A stretch of 64,000 bases of DNA, from contig JBKBMG010000026.1 in NCBI GenBank assembly GCA_046295975.1, positions 8,385-72,384 on the forward strand, given 5' to 3'. Made by a program: the position numbers and the translations under genes. A model generated the notes under the pieces. It was given only the letters and a program-made list of their open reading frames with translations. It was not told where the DNA came from and searched no databases. Origin of the DNA: UBA2357 sp046295975 (GTDB taxonomy: Bacteria; Pseudomonadota; Gammaproteobacteria; Burkholderiales; Rhodocyclaceae). This document shows, piece after piece, positions 33,005-42,907 of the stretch (position 1 is its first letter; each line of letters starts with the position of its first letter).

Positions 33005-34696
33005 TCATCGCAACCACGCGGCCTTGGCCTTCTGCGGCGACCGTCCTTCGGGCTGTGTCGCGACGTCGGCAGTGGCGCGATCCGCGCGGATGCCGTATTT
33101 CTTGGCCAGGGTCTGCATGAAGTGGCTGAGGGCGTCGAGTTTCTCATTGGCCGGATCGAGTCGGCGGGTGCGCACGACCAAGGTGCGGGCCTGCTCGGCG
33201 AGGCGTTCATTCCAACCCTTGTGCTCGATATGGCGCAGGATTGCAAGTGCCGCATTGAACAGTACGTGCGGGTTGCCCGGCAGCTTGCGGACGGCCCCCA
33301 TCATCTCCTGCACCGCGCCGTCGAAGTCGCCCGCCTGGGCTTTCTGGGCGCCGCGCGCGACGAAGGTCTTGACCTCGGCGTGTATGCGTTGTTCCACCGC
33401 TTCGGCCAGGTCGTCGCGGCCACGGCGACGCAGGACAGCACGCGAGTGGGTGAGCGCCTGTTCGTCCTCGGCGTGCCGCAGCATGTCGGCGACGAGTTCG
33501 CTGCCTTCGGTGTCGAGCTGGTTGTCGAGACAGGCCTCGACGAGTTGCTGCTTGAGGTCAGCGCTCAGTCCGCTTGCCCGACTGCCGGCGGCAAGTGCGT
33601 CCAGCACGGCATCGCGCGCGCCTGCGTGGTCCTGGCGTTGCTTGAGGATCAGGGCACGTGACAGGGCGCTGCAGACAAGCGTCTCGGGCTGGCCGGGTAG
33701 TGAGCGTTCGAGGTCGCGCACGGTGTTCTCGGCCTCGTCGTAACGGGTCTGGGCCAGTTGCGCACGGACCAGCCGGACGTGGTCCTCCGGGTCGCGGAAA
33801 TCCGAGTACTTGCTCTTGCGTACGACTTCACCAAGCGTGCGCTCTGCGTCCTGGTAGTGTGCCGTGTCCATGGCCGCCTGGGCATAGTGGCGTAGCCGCG
33901 AAAGCCGGTGCGGCGACAACTCGACCGCGTCGGCCAGCGCTTCGCGCGCCTGCTCGAGCGCGCCAATCTCCTTGCGCGTTCGCGCCAGCCAGTCGTAGGC
34001 GGCAAGAAAGTAGGCGCTTTCCGCCACCAGGCCTTCGAGCAAGGCGAGCGCTTCATGGTACTCGTGCCGCAGATAGTGCATGCGGGCGCAGCCAAGGCGG
34101 GCCCAGGGCGCGGATTTGAGGGCAAGCACGCGCTCGAACACGGCAAGGGCGTCGGTGGTCCGCCCGAGGGTGGCAAGCAGTTCGGCGCGTTCGCGCATGA
34201 AGTCGGTGCGCTGGCGGGGATGTTCGGCCTCGCCCTGTTCGCACAAGGTGATGGCGCGTTCCAGGTCGCCACGGTCTATGGCGTCGAACAGTTGAAGGAA
34301 CAATTCGCGATGGTTCAGGGCGCGTTCCAGCCGCATCTGCAGCGTGCCGGCGGTCAGTGGCTTGAGGATGTAGTCGTCGGGTGACAGCTCCGCCGTGCCG
34401 ATGACCCGCTCGTAGTTGCGTTCGCCGGTGATCATGATGAAGATCGTGCGCCGCGGGATGATGGCGCGCGTGCGCAAGTCCTCCAGCAGATGCTGGCCGT
34501 CCTGGCCTTCACCCAGATCGTGGTCGCAGAAGATGACGTCGAAGACTTGCTCGCGCAACTTGCGCACCGCCGAGCCGGCAGAGGGGGCGAACTGCACGCC
34601 AGTGATGCGAAAGCTCTCCAGCATCGTGCGCAACTGGGCCCGCATGCCTTGGTTGGCTTCGATGACGAGGACAGTGAGCTGATCGAGGTTCGCCAT
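33005..34696 (-). CDS. Response-regulator receiver protein with TPR repeats
   Basis: A 563-residue cytoplasmic protein. Residues 1-125 are a CheY-like receiver (LTVLVIEANQ; Asp in IFCDHDLGEGQDG; Thr in FIMITGERN; Lys in YILKPLTAG). The rest consists of about nine TPR-like helical repeats, for example LATLGRTTDALAVFERVLAL and YHEALALLEGLVAES. There is no DNA-binding or enzymatic domain, so it probably works through protein contacts. The first acidic residues of the receiver are Glu-Ala rather than Asp-Asp, so phosphorylation may be weak. No kinase gene is adjacent. Confidence 0.88.
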   Translation of the reverse strand: MANLDQLTVLVIEANQGMRAQLRTMLESFRITGVQFAPSAGSAVRKLREQVFDVIFCDHDLGEGQDGQHLLEDLRTRAIIPRRTIFIMITGERNYERVIGTAELSPDDYILKPLTAGTLQMRLERALNHRELFLQLFDAIDRGDLERAITLCEQGEAEHPRQRTDFMRERAELLATLGRTTDALAVFERVLALKSAPWARLGCARMHYLRHEYHEALALLEGLVAESAYFLAAYDWLARTRKEIGALEQAREALADAVELSPHRLSRLRHYAQAAMDTAHYQDAERTLGEVVRKSKYSDFRDPEDHVRLVRAQLAQTRYDEAENTVRDLERSLPGQPETLVCSALSRALILKQRQDHAGARDAVLDALAAGSRASGLSADLKQQLVEACLDNQLDTEGSELVADMLRHAEDEQALTHSRAVLRRRGRDDLAEAVEQRIHAEVKTFVARGAQKAQAGDFDGAVQEMMGAVRKLPGNPHVLFNAALAILRHIEHKGWNERLAEQARTLVVRTRRLDPANEKLDALSHFMQTLAKKYGIRADRATADVATQPEGRSPQKAKAAWLR

Positions 34697-34988
34697 GGCA
34701 TGAGCTGCTCGCGCAGCTTGGGGTCGTGCGTGCCTGGGGACCGGCGTCGCGCCATACGCCCGGCACGCGTTTCAAAGCGTACCAGAAGCTAACGGCAGCC
34801 GACGGAGGTTTCTTTAGGCCAGCGGAGGACTTGCGTCGACAGGAAGCCGAAGCGGCCGGAACCGAAGGCAGGAATGGAGCCGCAGGGGTAGGGGGCGAGG
34901 AGGGCGCAACCGGCTGCTGCCGGGCGCAACAAGGTGTTGCAGGGACAAGGGGCGGGAAGGTGCCCCCGAAACGAACCCGGTGCCGCGC

Positions 34989-35032
34989 TTGCCCGTGATC
35001 GGCGGCCCGACACGGCGGCCGATCACGGGCAA
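34989..35032 (-). terminator. Hairpin downstream of aspS
   Basis: TTGCCCGTGATCGGC (34989-35003) and GCCGATCACGGGCAA (35018-35032) form a perfect 15-bp stem with a 14-nt loop, 11 bases past the aspS stop on the minus strand. A T tract is lacking. The remainder of the gap at 34697-34988 is G-rich and shows no supported gene. Confidence 0.6.
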
Positions 35033-35043
35033 TGCGTGGAGCG

Positions 35044-36843
35044 TCAGCCCCTGTCGATTTCCACCTGGGTGTCGACCTTCTGGCGCAGGCGGATATGCAG
35101 CTCGCGCAACTGCTTGTCGTCGACGTCGCCCGGCGCATCGGTCAACAGGCACTGCGCACGCTGGGTCTTGGGGAAGGCGATCACGTCGCGGATGGACTCG
35201 GCGCCCGTCATCAGCGTGACAATCCGGTCCAGGCCGAACGCCAGTCCGCCATGCGGCGGGGCACCGTACTTCAACGCGTCGAGCAGGAAGCCGAACTTCG
35301 CGCGCGCTTCTTCATCCCCGATGTTGAGCGCCTTGAAGACCTGGCTCTGCATTTCCGCGCGATGGATACGCACCGAGCCGCCGCCAATCTCCCAGCCGTT
35401 CAGTGCGAGATCGTAGGCTTTGGCGAGGCACGCGCCCGGGTCGGTCTCTAGCAGGGCGACATGCTCGTCCTTGGGCGAGGTGAACGGGTGGTGGCAGGCG
35501 GTCCAGCGCTTGTCGTCCTCGTCGTACTCGAACATCGGGAAATCCAGCACCCATACAGGCGTCCAGGCTTCGCCGCTGACGTAGCCCTTCTCGTGGCCGA
35601 GCTTGACCCGCAACGCGCCCATTGCATCGTTGACCACTTTCGCCTTGTCGGCGCCGAAAAAGATCAGGTCGCCGCTCCGAGCGCCGGTGCGCTCGAGTAT
35701 CGTGCGCAGGGCTTGTTCGTGAAGGTTCTTGACGATGGGCGACTGCAGCCCCTCTTCGTTGGGACGGGAGGCGTCGTTTACTTTGATGTAGGCGAGGCCT
35801 TTGGCGCCATAGATGCCGACGAACTTGGCGTACTCGTCAATCTCGCCACGGGTCAGCGCGGCGCCGCCAGGCACGCGCATTGCCGCCACGCGTCCGCCGG
35901 AGGTTGCCGGGCCGCTGAACACCTTGAAGGCGACATCGGCAACCGCATCGGTGACTTCGGTCAACTCCAGCGTGACGCGCAGATCGGGCTTGTCGGAGCC
36001 GAAGCGGCGCATCGCCTCGGCATAGGTCATGCGCGGGAACGGGTTCGGCAACTCCACCGAGATGGTGTCACGGAACACGCTGCGCACCATGTCCTCGACC
36101 AGGGCGGTGATCTCGTGCTCGTCCATGAACGAGGTTTCGAGGTCGATCTGGGTAAACTCGGGTTGCCGGTCGGCGCGCAAATCCTCGTCTCGGAAACACT
36201 TGGTGATCTGGTAGTAGCGATCGAAACCGGCCACCATCAGCAGTTGCTTGAACAACTGGGGTGACTGGGGGAGGGCGAAGAACTGGCCCGGATGTACGCG
36301 CGAGGGGACGAGATAGTCACGCGCACCCTCCGGGGTGCTCTTGGTCAGCGTGGGTGTTTCGACGTCGATGAAGCCGGCTGCGTCGAGGAAGCGGCGGAAG
36401 GCCATCGCGACCTTGTAGCGCAGCATCAGGTTCTTCTGCATCTGCGGGCGGCGCAGGTCGACGACGCGATGAGTCAGGCGGACGTTCTCGGAGAGGTTCT
36501 CGTCGTCGATCTGGAACGGCGGCGTGGCAGCTGCGTTGAGCACTTCGATCTCATGGCACAACACCTCGATCTCACCGGACGTCAGGTTGGGGTTCTCGGT
36601 CCCCGCTGGACGGCGTCGAACCCGGCCGGTCAGGCGAAGCACGAACTCGCTGCGCACCGACTCGGCGATCGCAAACATGTCGGCCCGATCCGGGTCGCAC
36701 ACCACCTGAACCAGCCCCTCGCGATCGCGCAAATCGATGAAGATCACGCCCCCATGGTCGCGGCGGCGATGAACCCAGCCACACAGCATGACGGTCTGGT
36801 CGAGGTCGGCGGCGGTTACCTTGCCGCAGTAATGGCTTCGCAT
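35044..36843 (-). CDS. aspS: Aspartyl-tRNA synthetase, probably non-discriminating type
   Basis: A 599-residue class II synthetase. An N-terminal OB-fold anticodon-binding domain (SHYCGKV; VHRRRDHGGVIFIDLRDREG) precedes the catalytic domain with motif 2 (CFRDEDLRADRQPEFTQID), a GAD insert, and motif 3 (GLAFGLDRIVTLMTG). The N-terminal RRRDHGG region resembles Pseudomonas-type enzymes that charge both tRNA-Asp and tRNA-Asn; that inference would need GatCAB elsewhere in the genome. The ATG at 36843 starts the conserved MRSHYCG; no strong ribosome site is visible. Confidence 0.96.
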   Translation of the reverse strand: MRSHYCGKVTAADLDQTVMLCGWVHRRRDHGGVIFIDLRDREGLVQVVCDPDRADMFAIAESVRSEFVLRLTGRVRRRPAGTENPNLTSGEIEVLCHEIEVLNAAATPPFQIDDENLSENVRLTHRVVDLRRPQMQKNLMLRYKVAMAFRRFLDAAGFIDVETPTLTKSTPEGARDYLVPSRVHPGQFFALPQSPQLFKQLLMVAGFDRYYQITKCFRDEDLRADRQPEFTQIDLETSFMDEHEITALVEDMVRSVFRDTISVELPNPFPRMTYAEAMRRFGSDKPDLRVTLELTEVTDAVADVAFKVFSGPATSGGRVAAMRVPGGAALTRGEIDEYAKFVGIYGAKGLAYIKVNDASRPNEEGLQSPIVKNLHEQALRTILERTGARSGDLIFFGADKAKVVNDAMGALRVKLGHEKGYVSGEAWTPVWVLDFPMFEYDEDDKRWTACHHPFTSPKDEHVALLETDPGACLAKAYDLALNGWEIGGGSVRIHRAEMQSQVFKALNIGDEEARAKFGFLLDALKYGAPPHGGLAFGLDRIVTLMTGAESIRDVIAFPKTQRAQCLLTDAPGDVDDKQLRELHIRLRQKVDTQVEIDRG

Positions 36844-37033
36844 GTAATCGTATTCCACAACAAAGCAGGACCCGTAGGTCCTGCGGTTAGAGTCGGTTCG
36901 CTCGTCGCGACGCATCGATGCTTGACATGCTGCAACTGCGGGGTTGCCGCGAGGCCACCCGTCAAACGCCGCATCGCGATTGGGCGAGAGAACTGGGTAC
37001 AAGCTGCGGCGACGGCGCGCCCGGCATGGTCTC

Positions 37034-37318
37034 TCAGGCCGGGTGACAGGCACAGCCTCCGCCGCAGCCGCCTGTCGAGGCGGGTGTACTGTCGGCGGTG
37101 CTTGTTTCCGCAGGTTTGGCAGAAGCCGTTGCACCGCCCCCCTTGAAATCGGTCGCATACCAGCCGCTGCCCTTGAGCTGGAAGCCGGCCGCGGAGAGCA
37201 GCTTGGTATAACGCTCTGCACCGCAACTGGGGCAGGCGGTGAGCGGGCTGTCGCTCATCTTCTGAAGGTGTTCCTTCTGAAAACCGCAACTCTGGCAACG
37301 ATATTCGTAGATCGGCAT
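37034..37318 (-). CDS. FmdB-family zinc-ribbon protein
   Basis: A 94-residue protein. MPIYEYRCQSCG with a second CPSCG forms a four-Cys zinc ribbon. A Ser/Thr/Ala linker and a Cys/Gly-rich tail (GGCGGGCACHP) follow. Such FmdB-like proteins are usually found upstream of aspS in this group; their role is unknown. GGAGG lies 5 bases before the ATG. In relatives a small DUF502 membrane gene often lies between this gene and aspS; the 190-base gap here has none. Confidence 0.9.
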   Translation of the reverse strand: MPIYEYRCQSCGFQKEHLQKMSDSPLTACPSCGAERYTKLLSAAGFQLKGSGWYATDFKGGGATASAKPAETSTADSTPASTGGCGGGCACHPA

Positions 37319-37480
37319 GGCAACCTCCGCAAAGGCAAGCGCAAAATTCTATCAGATGGGCTTTCGCGCGTCTTCCCGGGGGCTGGCCCGGCGGCGTACG
37401 CGACTGTTCCGTAACATGGGGGCGCTCAGTCCCTTTTTCAAGTCGGTGTCAGACCTCGGATGGCGTGTCGCTGTGCAGGA

Positions 37481-38332
37481 TCAGAACTGACCGAGATACA
37501 TTTCGGTGAGCGGCCTGCCCCAGAACAGTGCCAGTACGCCAGCGGCGGCGAGGTAGGGACCGAAAGGAATGGGTACCTGGCGACCGTGCCGGGCGAACAC
37601 AATCAGGCTGATGCCGACCACCGCGCCGACGAGCGACGAGAACAGGATCGTGAGCGGCAGCATCTGCCAGCCCAGCCACGCACCGATCGCCGCGAGCAGC
37701 TTGAAATCGCCATAGCCCATGCCGTCCTTGCCGGTAAGCAGCTTGAACGCCCAAAACACCGACCACAGTGACAGATAGCCCGCCATCGCTCCGATTACCG
37801 CGCTGGACAGGTCGGTAAAGTGCCCTCCGAGATTGAAGGCCAATCCGAGCCAAACCAATGGCAGCGTGAGGTTGTCCGGCAGGAGTTGGGTATCGAGATC
37901 GATGAACGTGAGGGCAATCAGGGTCCACAGCATCAGGATCGCGCCGACCGCAGCAAGCCCGTAACCGAAGTGCCAGGCGGCAAAGCCCGTCAGTGCCGCG
38001 GTGAGCAGTTCGACCACCGGATAGCGACGGCTGATCGGCGCGCCGCAATGTCCGCACTTTCCCCGCAGGACCACGTAGCTGATCACCGGAATGTTCTCCA
38101 GCGCGGTGATCTGGTGACCGCAATGCGGACAGCGGGAGCGCGGTGTGGCGAGGTTGAAGCGCACGCTTTCGGGCGGCGACTCGCCCCGCAACTCGGCCGC
38201 CTGGGCGAGCCATTCTCGCTCCATCATCTTCGGCAGACGATGGATGACGACGTTGAGAAAACTACCGACGAACAGGCCGATAACTGCCCCTATGATGCCC
38301 AGGGCAAGCGGGGCTTCAGCAAAATGATCCAT
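37481..38332 (-). CDS. pilD: Type IV prepilin peptidase / N-methyltransferase
   Basis: A 283-residue inner membrane aspartic protease that cleaves and N-methylates prepilins and pseudopilins. The N-terminal cytoplasmic domain carries two CxxC pairs (CPHCGHQ and CGHCGAP). The catalytic Asp residues are in TFIDLDTQLLPD and in the GxGD-type motif GMGYGDFKLL. About eight membrane segments are present. It is the last gene of a pilB-pilC-pilD operon, 33 bases after pilC. Confidence 0.96.
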   Translation of the reverse strand: MDHFAEAPLALGIIGAVIGLFVGSFLNVVIHRLPKMMEREWLAQAAELRGESPPESVRFNLATPRSRCPHCGHQITALENIPVISYVVLRGKCGHCGAPISRRYPVVELLTAALTGFAAWHFGYGLAAVGAILMLWTLIALTFIDLDTQLLPDNLTLPLVWLGLAFNLGGHFTDLSSAVIGAMAGYLSLWSVFWAFKLLTGKDGMGYGDFKLLAAIGAWLGWQMLPLTILFSSLVGAVVGISLIVFARHGRQVPIPFGPYLAAAGVLALFWGRPLTEMYLGQF

Positions 38333-38365
38333 CTGGACTGGATAACGTTCCGGCCGTGTCGGCCA

Positions 38366-39619
38366 TCAGCCCACAACTGCGCCGAGTTTGAAGATCGGCA
38401 GGTACATTGCAACGATGATGCCGCCGATGACGACGCCCAGGAACACCATGATGATCGGCTCGAGCAGCTGCGATAGCCCGGCGACCGCATCATCGACTTC
38501 CTGTTCGAAGAAGCTGGCTGTTCGGCCCAGCATTGAATCCAGCTGTCCAGACTCCTCGCCGATGGACACCATCTGCACGACCATGGTCGGGAAGACGTTG
38601 GAGTTCTGCATCGCCACCGTCAGACTCGTACCGGTACTGACTTCGTTCTGAATCTGCTTGGTTGCGGTCATGTACACGTGGTTGCCGGAAGCGCCTCCGA
38701 CCGATTCGAGCGCCTCAACAAGCGGCACGCCTGCAGCGAACATGGTCGAGAGTGTCCGGGTCCAGCGCGCGATCGTCGCCTTGCGGACAATCTCGCCTAC
38801 GACCGGCAACTGGAGTATGGCTCTGTCGACGGCGATCTGCATCTTCGGCGAGCGCTTGTACAAGAACGCGATACCGAAGACGATCGCGATCACTGTTCCG
38901 AACACAGCGTACCAATAGTCGACGAAGAACTCCGACATCGCGATCACGATCAAGGTTGGCAAGGGCAGGTCGGCGCCGAAGCTCGCGAACACGTTCTTGA
39001 ACTCCGGTACGACGAACAGCATGATCACCGACACCACGAGTGAGGCAACGATGACGACGGCGGCGGGGTAGAACAGTGCAGACTTGATCTTGCTCTTGAT
39101 CGCAAGAATCTTTTCCTTGTACGTCGCGAGACGGTCAAGCAGATCGTCCAGGATACCGGCCTGTTCGCCGGCTCCGACGAGATTGACGAAGAGTCGATCA
39201 AAATGGACGGGGTGCTTGGAAAACGCCTGGGAGAGGCTGGCGCCCGCTTCGACGTCGGAGCGGATTTCATTGAGCAGCCTCGAAAGACTGGGATTGTTCG
39301 AGCCCTTGATGCCGATGTCGAAGGCCTGCAAAAGCGGCACGCCGGATTTCATCATCGTCGCCAACTGGCGGGTGAACAGCGAGATGTCCTTGTCGGTGAT
39401 TTTCCGACCACGCGACATGTTCTGCTTCTTGACCTTGTTGACCTTCACGCCCTGGCGGCGGAGCGTGGCCTGGACCACCGCTTCGCCACCGGCGCGCATC
39501 TCGCCGCGAATGACTTTGCCTGTCTTGTCGCGCCCTTCCCAGTGATAGATGTTCTCCTTCGGGCCGGCGGGGGCGCGACGGGTGCGAGCGGTGGTCTTTG
39601 CCTGTGCGGTGGTTGCCAT
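38366..39619 (-). CDS. pilC: Type IV pilus inner membrane platform protein
   Basis: A 417-residue protein of the GspF/PilC family with two homologous cytoplasmic helical domains (SLFTRQLATMMKSGVPLLQA near residue 80; ARWTRTLSTMFAAGVPLVEA near 285), each followed by membrane segments, and the C-terminal conserved PIIMVFLGVVIGGIIVAMYLP. It couples the PilB motor to pilus assembly. It lies 18 bases downstream of pilB on the same strand. Confidence 0.96.
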   Translation of the reverse strand: MATTAQAKTTARTRRAPAGPKENIYHWEGRDKTGKVIRGEMRAGGEAVVQATLRRQGVKVNKVKKQNMSRGRKITDKDISLFTRQLATMMKSGVPLLQAFDIGIKGSNNPSLSRLLNEIRSDVEAGASLSQAFSKHPVHFDRLFVNLVGAGEQAGILDDLLDRLATYKEKILAIKSKIKSALFYPAAVVIVASLVVSVIMLFVVPEFKNVFASFGADLPLPTLIVIAMSEFFVDYWYAVFGTVIAIVFGIAFLYKRSPKMQIAVDRAILQLPVVGEIVRKATIARWTRTLSTMFAAGVPLVEALESVGGASGNHVYMTATKQIQNEVSTGTSLTVAMQNSNVFPTMVVQMVSIGEESGQLDSMLGRTASFFEQEVDDAVAGLSQLLEPIIMVFLGVVIGGIIVAMYLPIFKLGAVVG

Positions 39620-39637
39620 GGGTCGAGTTCTTCCGGT

Positions 39638-41356
39638 TTATTCGTTCGTCGTGGCGAGCACTTCTTCGAGCGAGGTCATGCCCTGCTTGACCTTGAGCAG
39701 GCCGGACTGACGCAAGTCCTTGACGCCCTCCCGTTGCGCCTGCTCTGCAATGTCGATGGAGTTGCCATTGGTCATGATGATGGTCGCGATCTCTTCGCTG
39801 ATCGGCATGACCTGGTAGATACCGACGCGGCCCTTGTAACCGCTCCCCTTGCAGCGGTCACAGCCTACCGGGCCGTAGGGCTGCCAGCTGCCGTCGAGCT
39901 CTTCGGCCGAAAAGCCCGCCTGGAGCAAGGCTTCGATCGGAATGTCGACCGGTTGTTTGCAGGTGCATAGCCGCCTTGCGAGTCGCTGGGCGGTAATGAG
40001 GATGACCGAAGAGGCGATGTTGAACGGCGCGACCCCCATGTTCCGCAGACGCTCCAGTGTGGTCGGCGCATCGTTGGTGTGCAGTGTCGACAGCACCAGG
40101 TGACCGGTCTGGGCGGCCTTGATGGAGATCTCTGCCGTTTCCAGATCGCGGATCTCGCCAACCATGATCACGTCCGGATCTTGTCGGAGAAACGCGCGCA
40201 GGGCGGCCGCAAAGGTCAGGCCGGCTTTTTCGTTGACGTTGACCTGGTTGATGCCCGGAAGGTTGATTTCCGCCGGATCCTCCGCAGTCGAGATGTTGAC
40301 GCCTGCGGTATTGAGGATATTCAGACAGGTGTAGAGCGAAACAGTCTTGCCCGAGCCCGTGGGGCCTGTGACCAGGACCATTCCGTAAGGCCGGCCCACC
40401 GCGTCGAGCAGGGCCTGCTTCTGCTCCGGTTCGTACCCCAGCACGTCCACGCCCAGCATCGCCGAAGAGGGGTCGAGAATACGCATCACGATCTTCTCGC
40501 CGTGCAGCGTTGGCAGGGTGGACACGCGGAAATCGATGGCCTTGTTCTTGGACAGCACGAGCTTCATCCGCCCGTCCTGGGGGACGCGCTTTTCCGAGAT
40601 GTCCAGGCGCGAGATGACCTTGATGCGGGCCGCGATCTTTTCCCTCAGCACCAGTGGCGGCTGCGCGATCTCACGCAGGATGCCGTCCGTGCGAACACGG
40701 ATACGGTAGTACTTCTCGTAGGGCTCGAAGTGGATGTCCGATGCGCCTTCATTGATTGCGTCGACGAGCACCTTCTGAATGAACTTGACCACAGGGGCGT
40801 CATCGACGTCCGACGCATCGTCGGCAGTGGTCGTGGACTCGGCGGACGTCTCGTCCTGCAGCAAGTCCATGTCGAAGTCTTCGCCGGTCAAGTCCTTGAG
40901 CGACTGAGACGCGCTCTCCGACATGCGTTCGATGACTTGCCCGATCTTGTCCGCCTCGGCGATCACGAGATCAACCTGTAAGCCGGTCTGGAAGCGGATT
41001 TCGTCGAGGGCGCGGAGATTGGAGGGGTCGGCCGTCGCGATCGTGATGCGATTCTGACGCTTGATCAGCGGCACCACGAGGTGTTTGGAAATCAGTTTGC
41101 GATCGACCGCATCCTTCTGGAAGTATTGCGGGTCGATCGCCGCGATATCGATCAGCGGGTACCCAAAGGTTTCTGCGGCGAAGGCGGCGACATCCCGCGT
41201 GCCGATCAGCTTGCGCTGCGCCAACTCAAGGATGAAGCCGTTGGGATTGGTCGACGCATTGGTCGAGCACGCGGCAGCATCCGCTTCCGAGAGCTTGCCG
41301 TGCTGAATCAGCGCGCGGCCGAGGCCGCTGATGATCGGTTGAGGATTTGCTGCCAT
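39638..41356 (-). CDS. pilB: Type IV pilus assembly ATPase
   Basis: A 572-residue hexameric motor ATPase for pilus extension. An N-terminal MshEN-like domain (GRALIQHGKLSEADA) precedes the GspE core: Walker A GPTGSGKTVSLY, Asp box, Walker B DPDVIMVGEIRDLETAE, His box HLVLSTLHTNDAP, and a four-Cys zinc motif (CTCKQ and CDRCKG). The ATG at 41356 begins MAANPQP. It leads pilB-pilC-pilD. The 41357-41537 gap shows no other gene. Confidence 0.96.
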   Translation of the reverse strand: MAANPQPIISGLGRALIQHGKLSEADAAACSTNASTNPNGFILELAQRKLIGTRDVAAFAAETFGYPLIDIAAIDPQYFQKDAVDRKLISKHLVVPLIKRQNRITIATADPSNLRALDEIRFQTGLQVDLVIAEADKIGQVIERMSESASQSLKDLTGEDFDMDLLQDETSAESTTTADDASDVDDAPVVKFIQKVLVDAINEGASDIHFEPYEKYYRIRVRTDGILREIAQPPLVLREKIAARIKVISRLDISEKRVPQDGRMKLVLSKNKAIDFRVSTLPTLHGEKIVMRILDPSSAMLGVDVLGYEPEQKQALLDAVGRPYGMVLVTGPTGSGKTVSLYTCLNILNTAGVNISTAEDPAEINLPGINQVNVNEKAGLTFAAALRAFLRQDPDVIMVGEIRDLETAEISIKAAQTGHLVLSTLHTNDAPTTLERLRNMGVAPFNIASSVILITAQRLARRLCTCKQPVDIPIEALLQAGFSAEELDGSWQPYGPVGCDRCKGSGYKGRVGIYQVMPISEEIATIIMTNGNSIDIAEQAQREGVKDLRQSGLLKVKQGMTSLEEVLATTNE

Positions 41357-41537
41357 GCTCTGCCGTTTGAAGGTCGATGGTCTGGCGTTGCGCTGACGTC
41401 GGATGGCGCAGCCAAGGACACTATGATTGCATATCGCCCCGATGTTTGCATGTAGCGACCTTGCTTGTAAAGCGACCACTGCCTGAAACAGGCGTTTCGA
41501 GGCCGTTGGCTACCGGGCCGTACGAGTCATTCTAAAC

Positions 41538-42815
41538 TCAAATGCGCGGTACGTCCGGCCGGAACAGCCGCGCCATGCGTACCATCTTGTCCTCGCTCTG
41601 GATGACCTCGATGGCGACCTCACCGATGCGCAGCGACAGATCGGCGTCGGGGATGTCCTGCAAATGCTCGAGAATGAGCCCGTTCAAGGTCTTGGGGCCC
41701 TCTACCGGCAGGTTGAGGCCCAGCTTGCGATTGAGTTCGCGCAGGTTTTGGGTGCCGTCCACCATGACGCTGCCGTCTGCCCCCCAGGCGAGTTTGTCGC
41801 CGCTGTCGGGCATGCTGGTGGTGAACTTGCCGATGAGCTCCTCGATGATGTCCTCTACCGACACTAGGCCCAGCAGTTCGCCGTATTCGTCGACCACCAG
41901 CGCCAGGCGCTGCTGGTTCTCCTGGAAGAACTGCAGTTGCGAATACACCGGCGTGTCGGCCGGAATGAAGTAGGGCTTGGCCACGAGCTCGCGAATCGAT
42001 TCGGCGTCGAAGCCGGACTCCAGCGTGTGGGCAAGCATCCGGCGCAGGTGGAGCACGCCGATCACGCGCTCATTGTCGCCGTCGAGCACCGGCAGGCGGG
42101 TGTGATAACTGGTGGCGATGCGCTGGCGGATCTGCTCTTCCGGGGCGCGCAGATCGATGTGTTCGATCGCACCGCGCGGCGTCATGACATCCTCCACGGT
42201 GATGTGCTCCAGGTCGAACAGGTTCACCAGGATGTCGCGATTCTTCTGAGGGATGTAGCGCCCCGATTCGAGCACCATCGCGCGCAACTCCTCGATCGAC
42301 AGGGTGCCCGCCGATGCCTGCTCCTTGGGTTGCAGCCTCAGGCACCACAGCAAACCCGACACGAACAGATTGACGAACCAGATGGCGGGGTAGGTGAGCT
42401 TGAGGAGAAAAGTCAGCGGATAGCTGACGAACAGCGCCAGCCGATCGGCGTGGTGGGCGCCGATGACCTTGGGGGTGATCTCCGAGAAGACCAGGATGAA
42501 GAAGGTGAGAATGATCGTGCCCGCGGCAAGTGCGAGACGGTCCTCTCCGAACAGGTGGATGGTGATCACACTGGCCAGTGTGGCCGCGCCGACGTTCACC
42601 AGGTTGTTGAACAGCAGGACCACGCCGAGCAGTCGGTCGGTCTTGTCGAGCAAGGCGATGGCGAGTGTCGCGCCGCGATGGCCTGCGCTGGCCAGGGAAC
42701 GCAATCGGTAGCGGTTCGACGCCATCATGACCGTCTCGGTCATCGAGGACAGGCCGGAAAGGAGAAGCAATAAAACGAGCGCGCCGAATTGCGCGCCTAA
42801 AGGAATGTCGTCCAC
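41538..42815 (-). CDS. CorC/HlyC-family membrane protein with DUF21 and CBS domains
   Basis: A 425-residue protein: an N-terminal DUF21/CNNM membrane domain (SGLSSMTETVMMASNRYRL; FSEITPKVIGAHH), two CBS domains in the middle (VEDVMTPRGAIEHIDL to LDGDNERVIGVLH; LALVVDEYGELLGLVSVED), and a C-terminal CorC/HlyC domain. Homologues (CorB, YfjD) act in Mg2+/Co2+ homeostasis. The start is a GTG (GTGGACGAC). It follows the ccsA-like gene on the same strand after 92 bases. Confidence 0.9.
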   Translation of the reverse strand: MDDIPLGAQFGALVLLLLLSGLSSMTETVMMASNRYRLRSLASAGHRGATLAIALLDKTDRLLGVVLLFNNLVNVGAATLASVITIHLFGEDRLALAAGTIILTFFILVFSEITPKVIGAHHADRLALFVSYPLTFLLKLTYPAIWFVNLFVSGLLWCLRLQPKEQASAGTLSIEELRAMVLESGRYIPQKNRDILVNLFDLEHITVEDVMTPRGAIEHIDLRAPEEQIRQRIATSYHTRLPVLDGDNERVIGVLHLRRMLAHTLESGFDAESIRELVAKPYFIPADTPVYSQLQFFQENQQRLALVVDEYGELLGLVSVEDIIEELIGKFTTSMPDSGDKLAWGADGSVMVDGTQNLRELNRKLGLNLPVEGPKTLNGLILEHLQDIPDADLSLRIGEVAIEVIQSEDKMVRMARLFRPDVPRI

Positions 42816-42907
42816 AAGAATCTTGAGGGTGTCGGGTCCGGGCAGTATTCCGCCGACCCGGAATGCGTGTCAAGCGATGGGATTTACGGCGCGGGTATGC
42901 GCCGGCC

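Noticed and set aside
32726..33661. A long plus-strand frame starting inside the inverted-repeat element and running antisense to the receiver-TPR gene.
   Set aside because: It is the antisense shadow of a well-supported gene with clear receiver and TPR motifs, and has no domain of its own.
36844..37033. Expected DUF502-type gene between the FmdB-like gene and aspS.
   Set aside because: The gap is only 190 bases and no frame of suitable length and composition is present.
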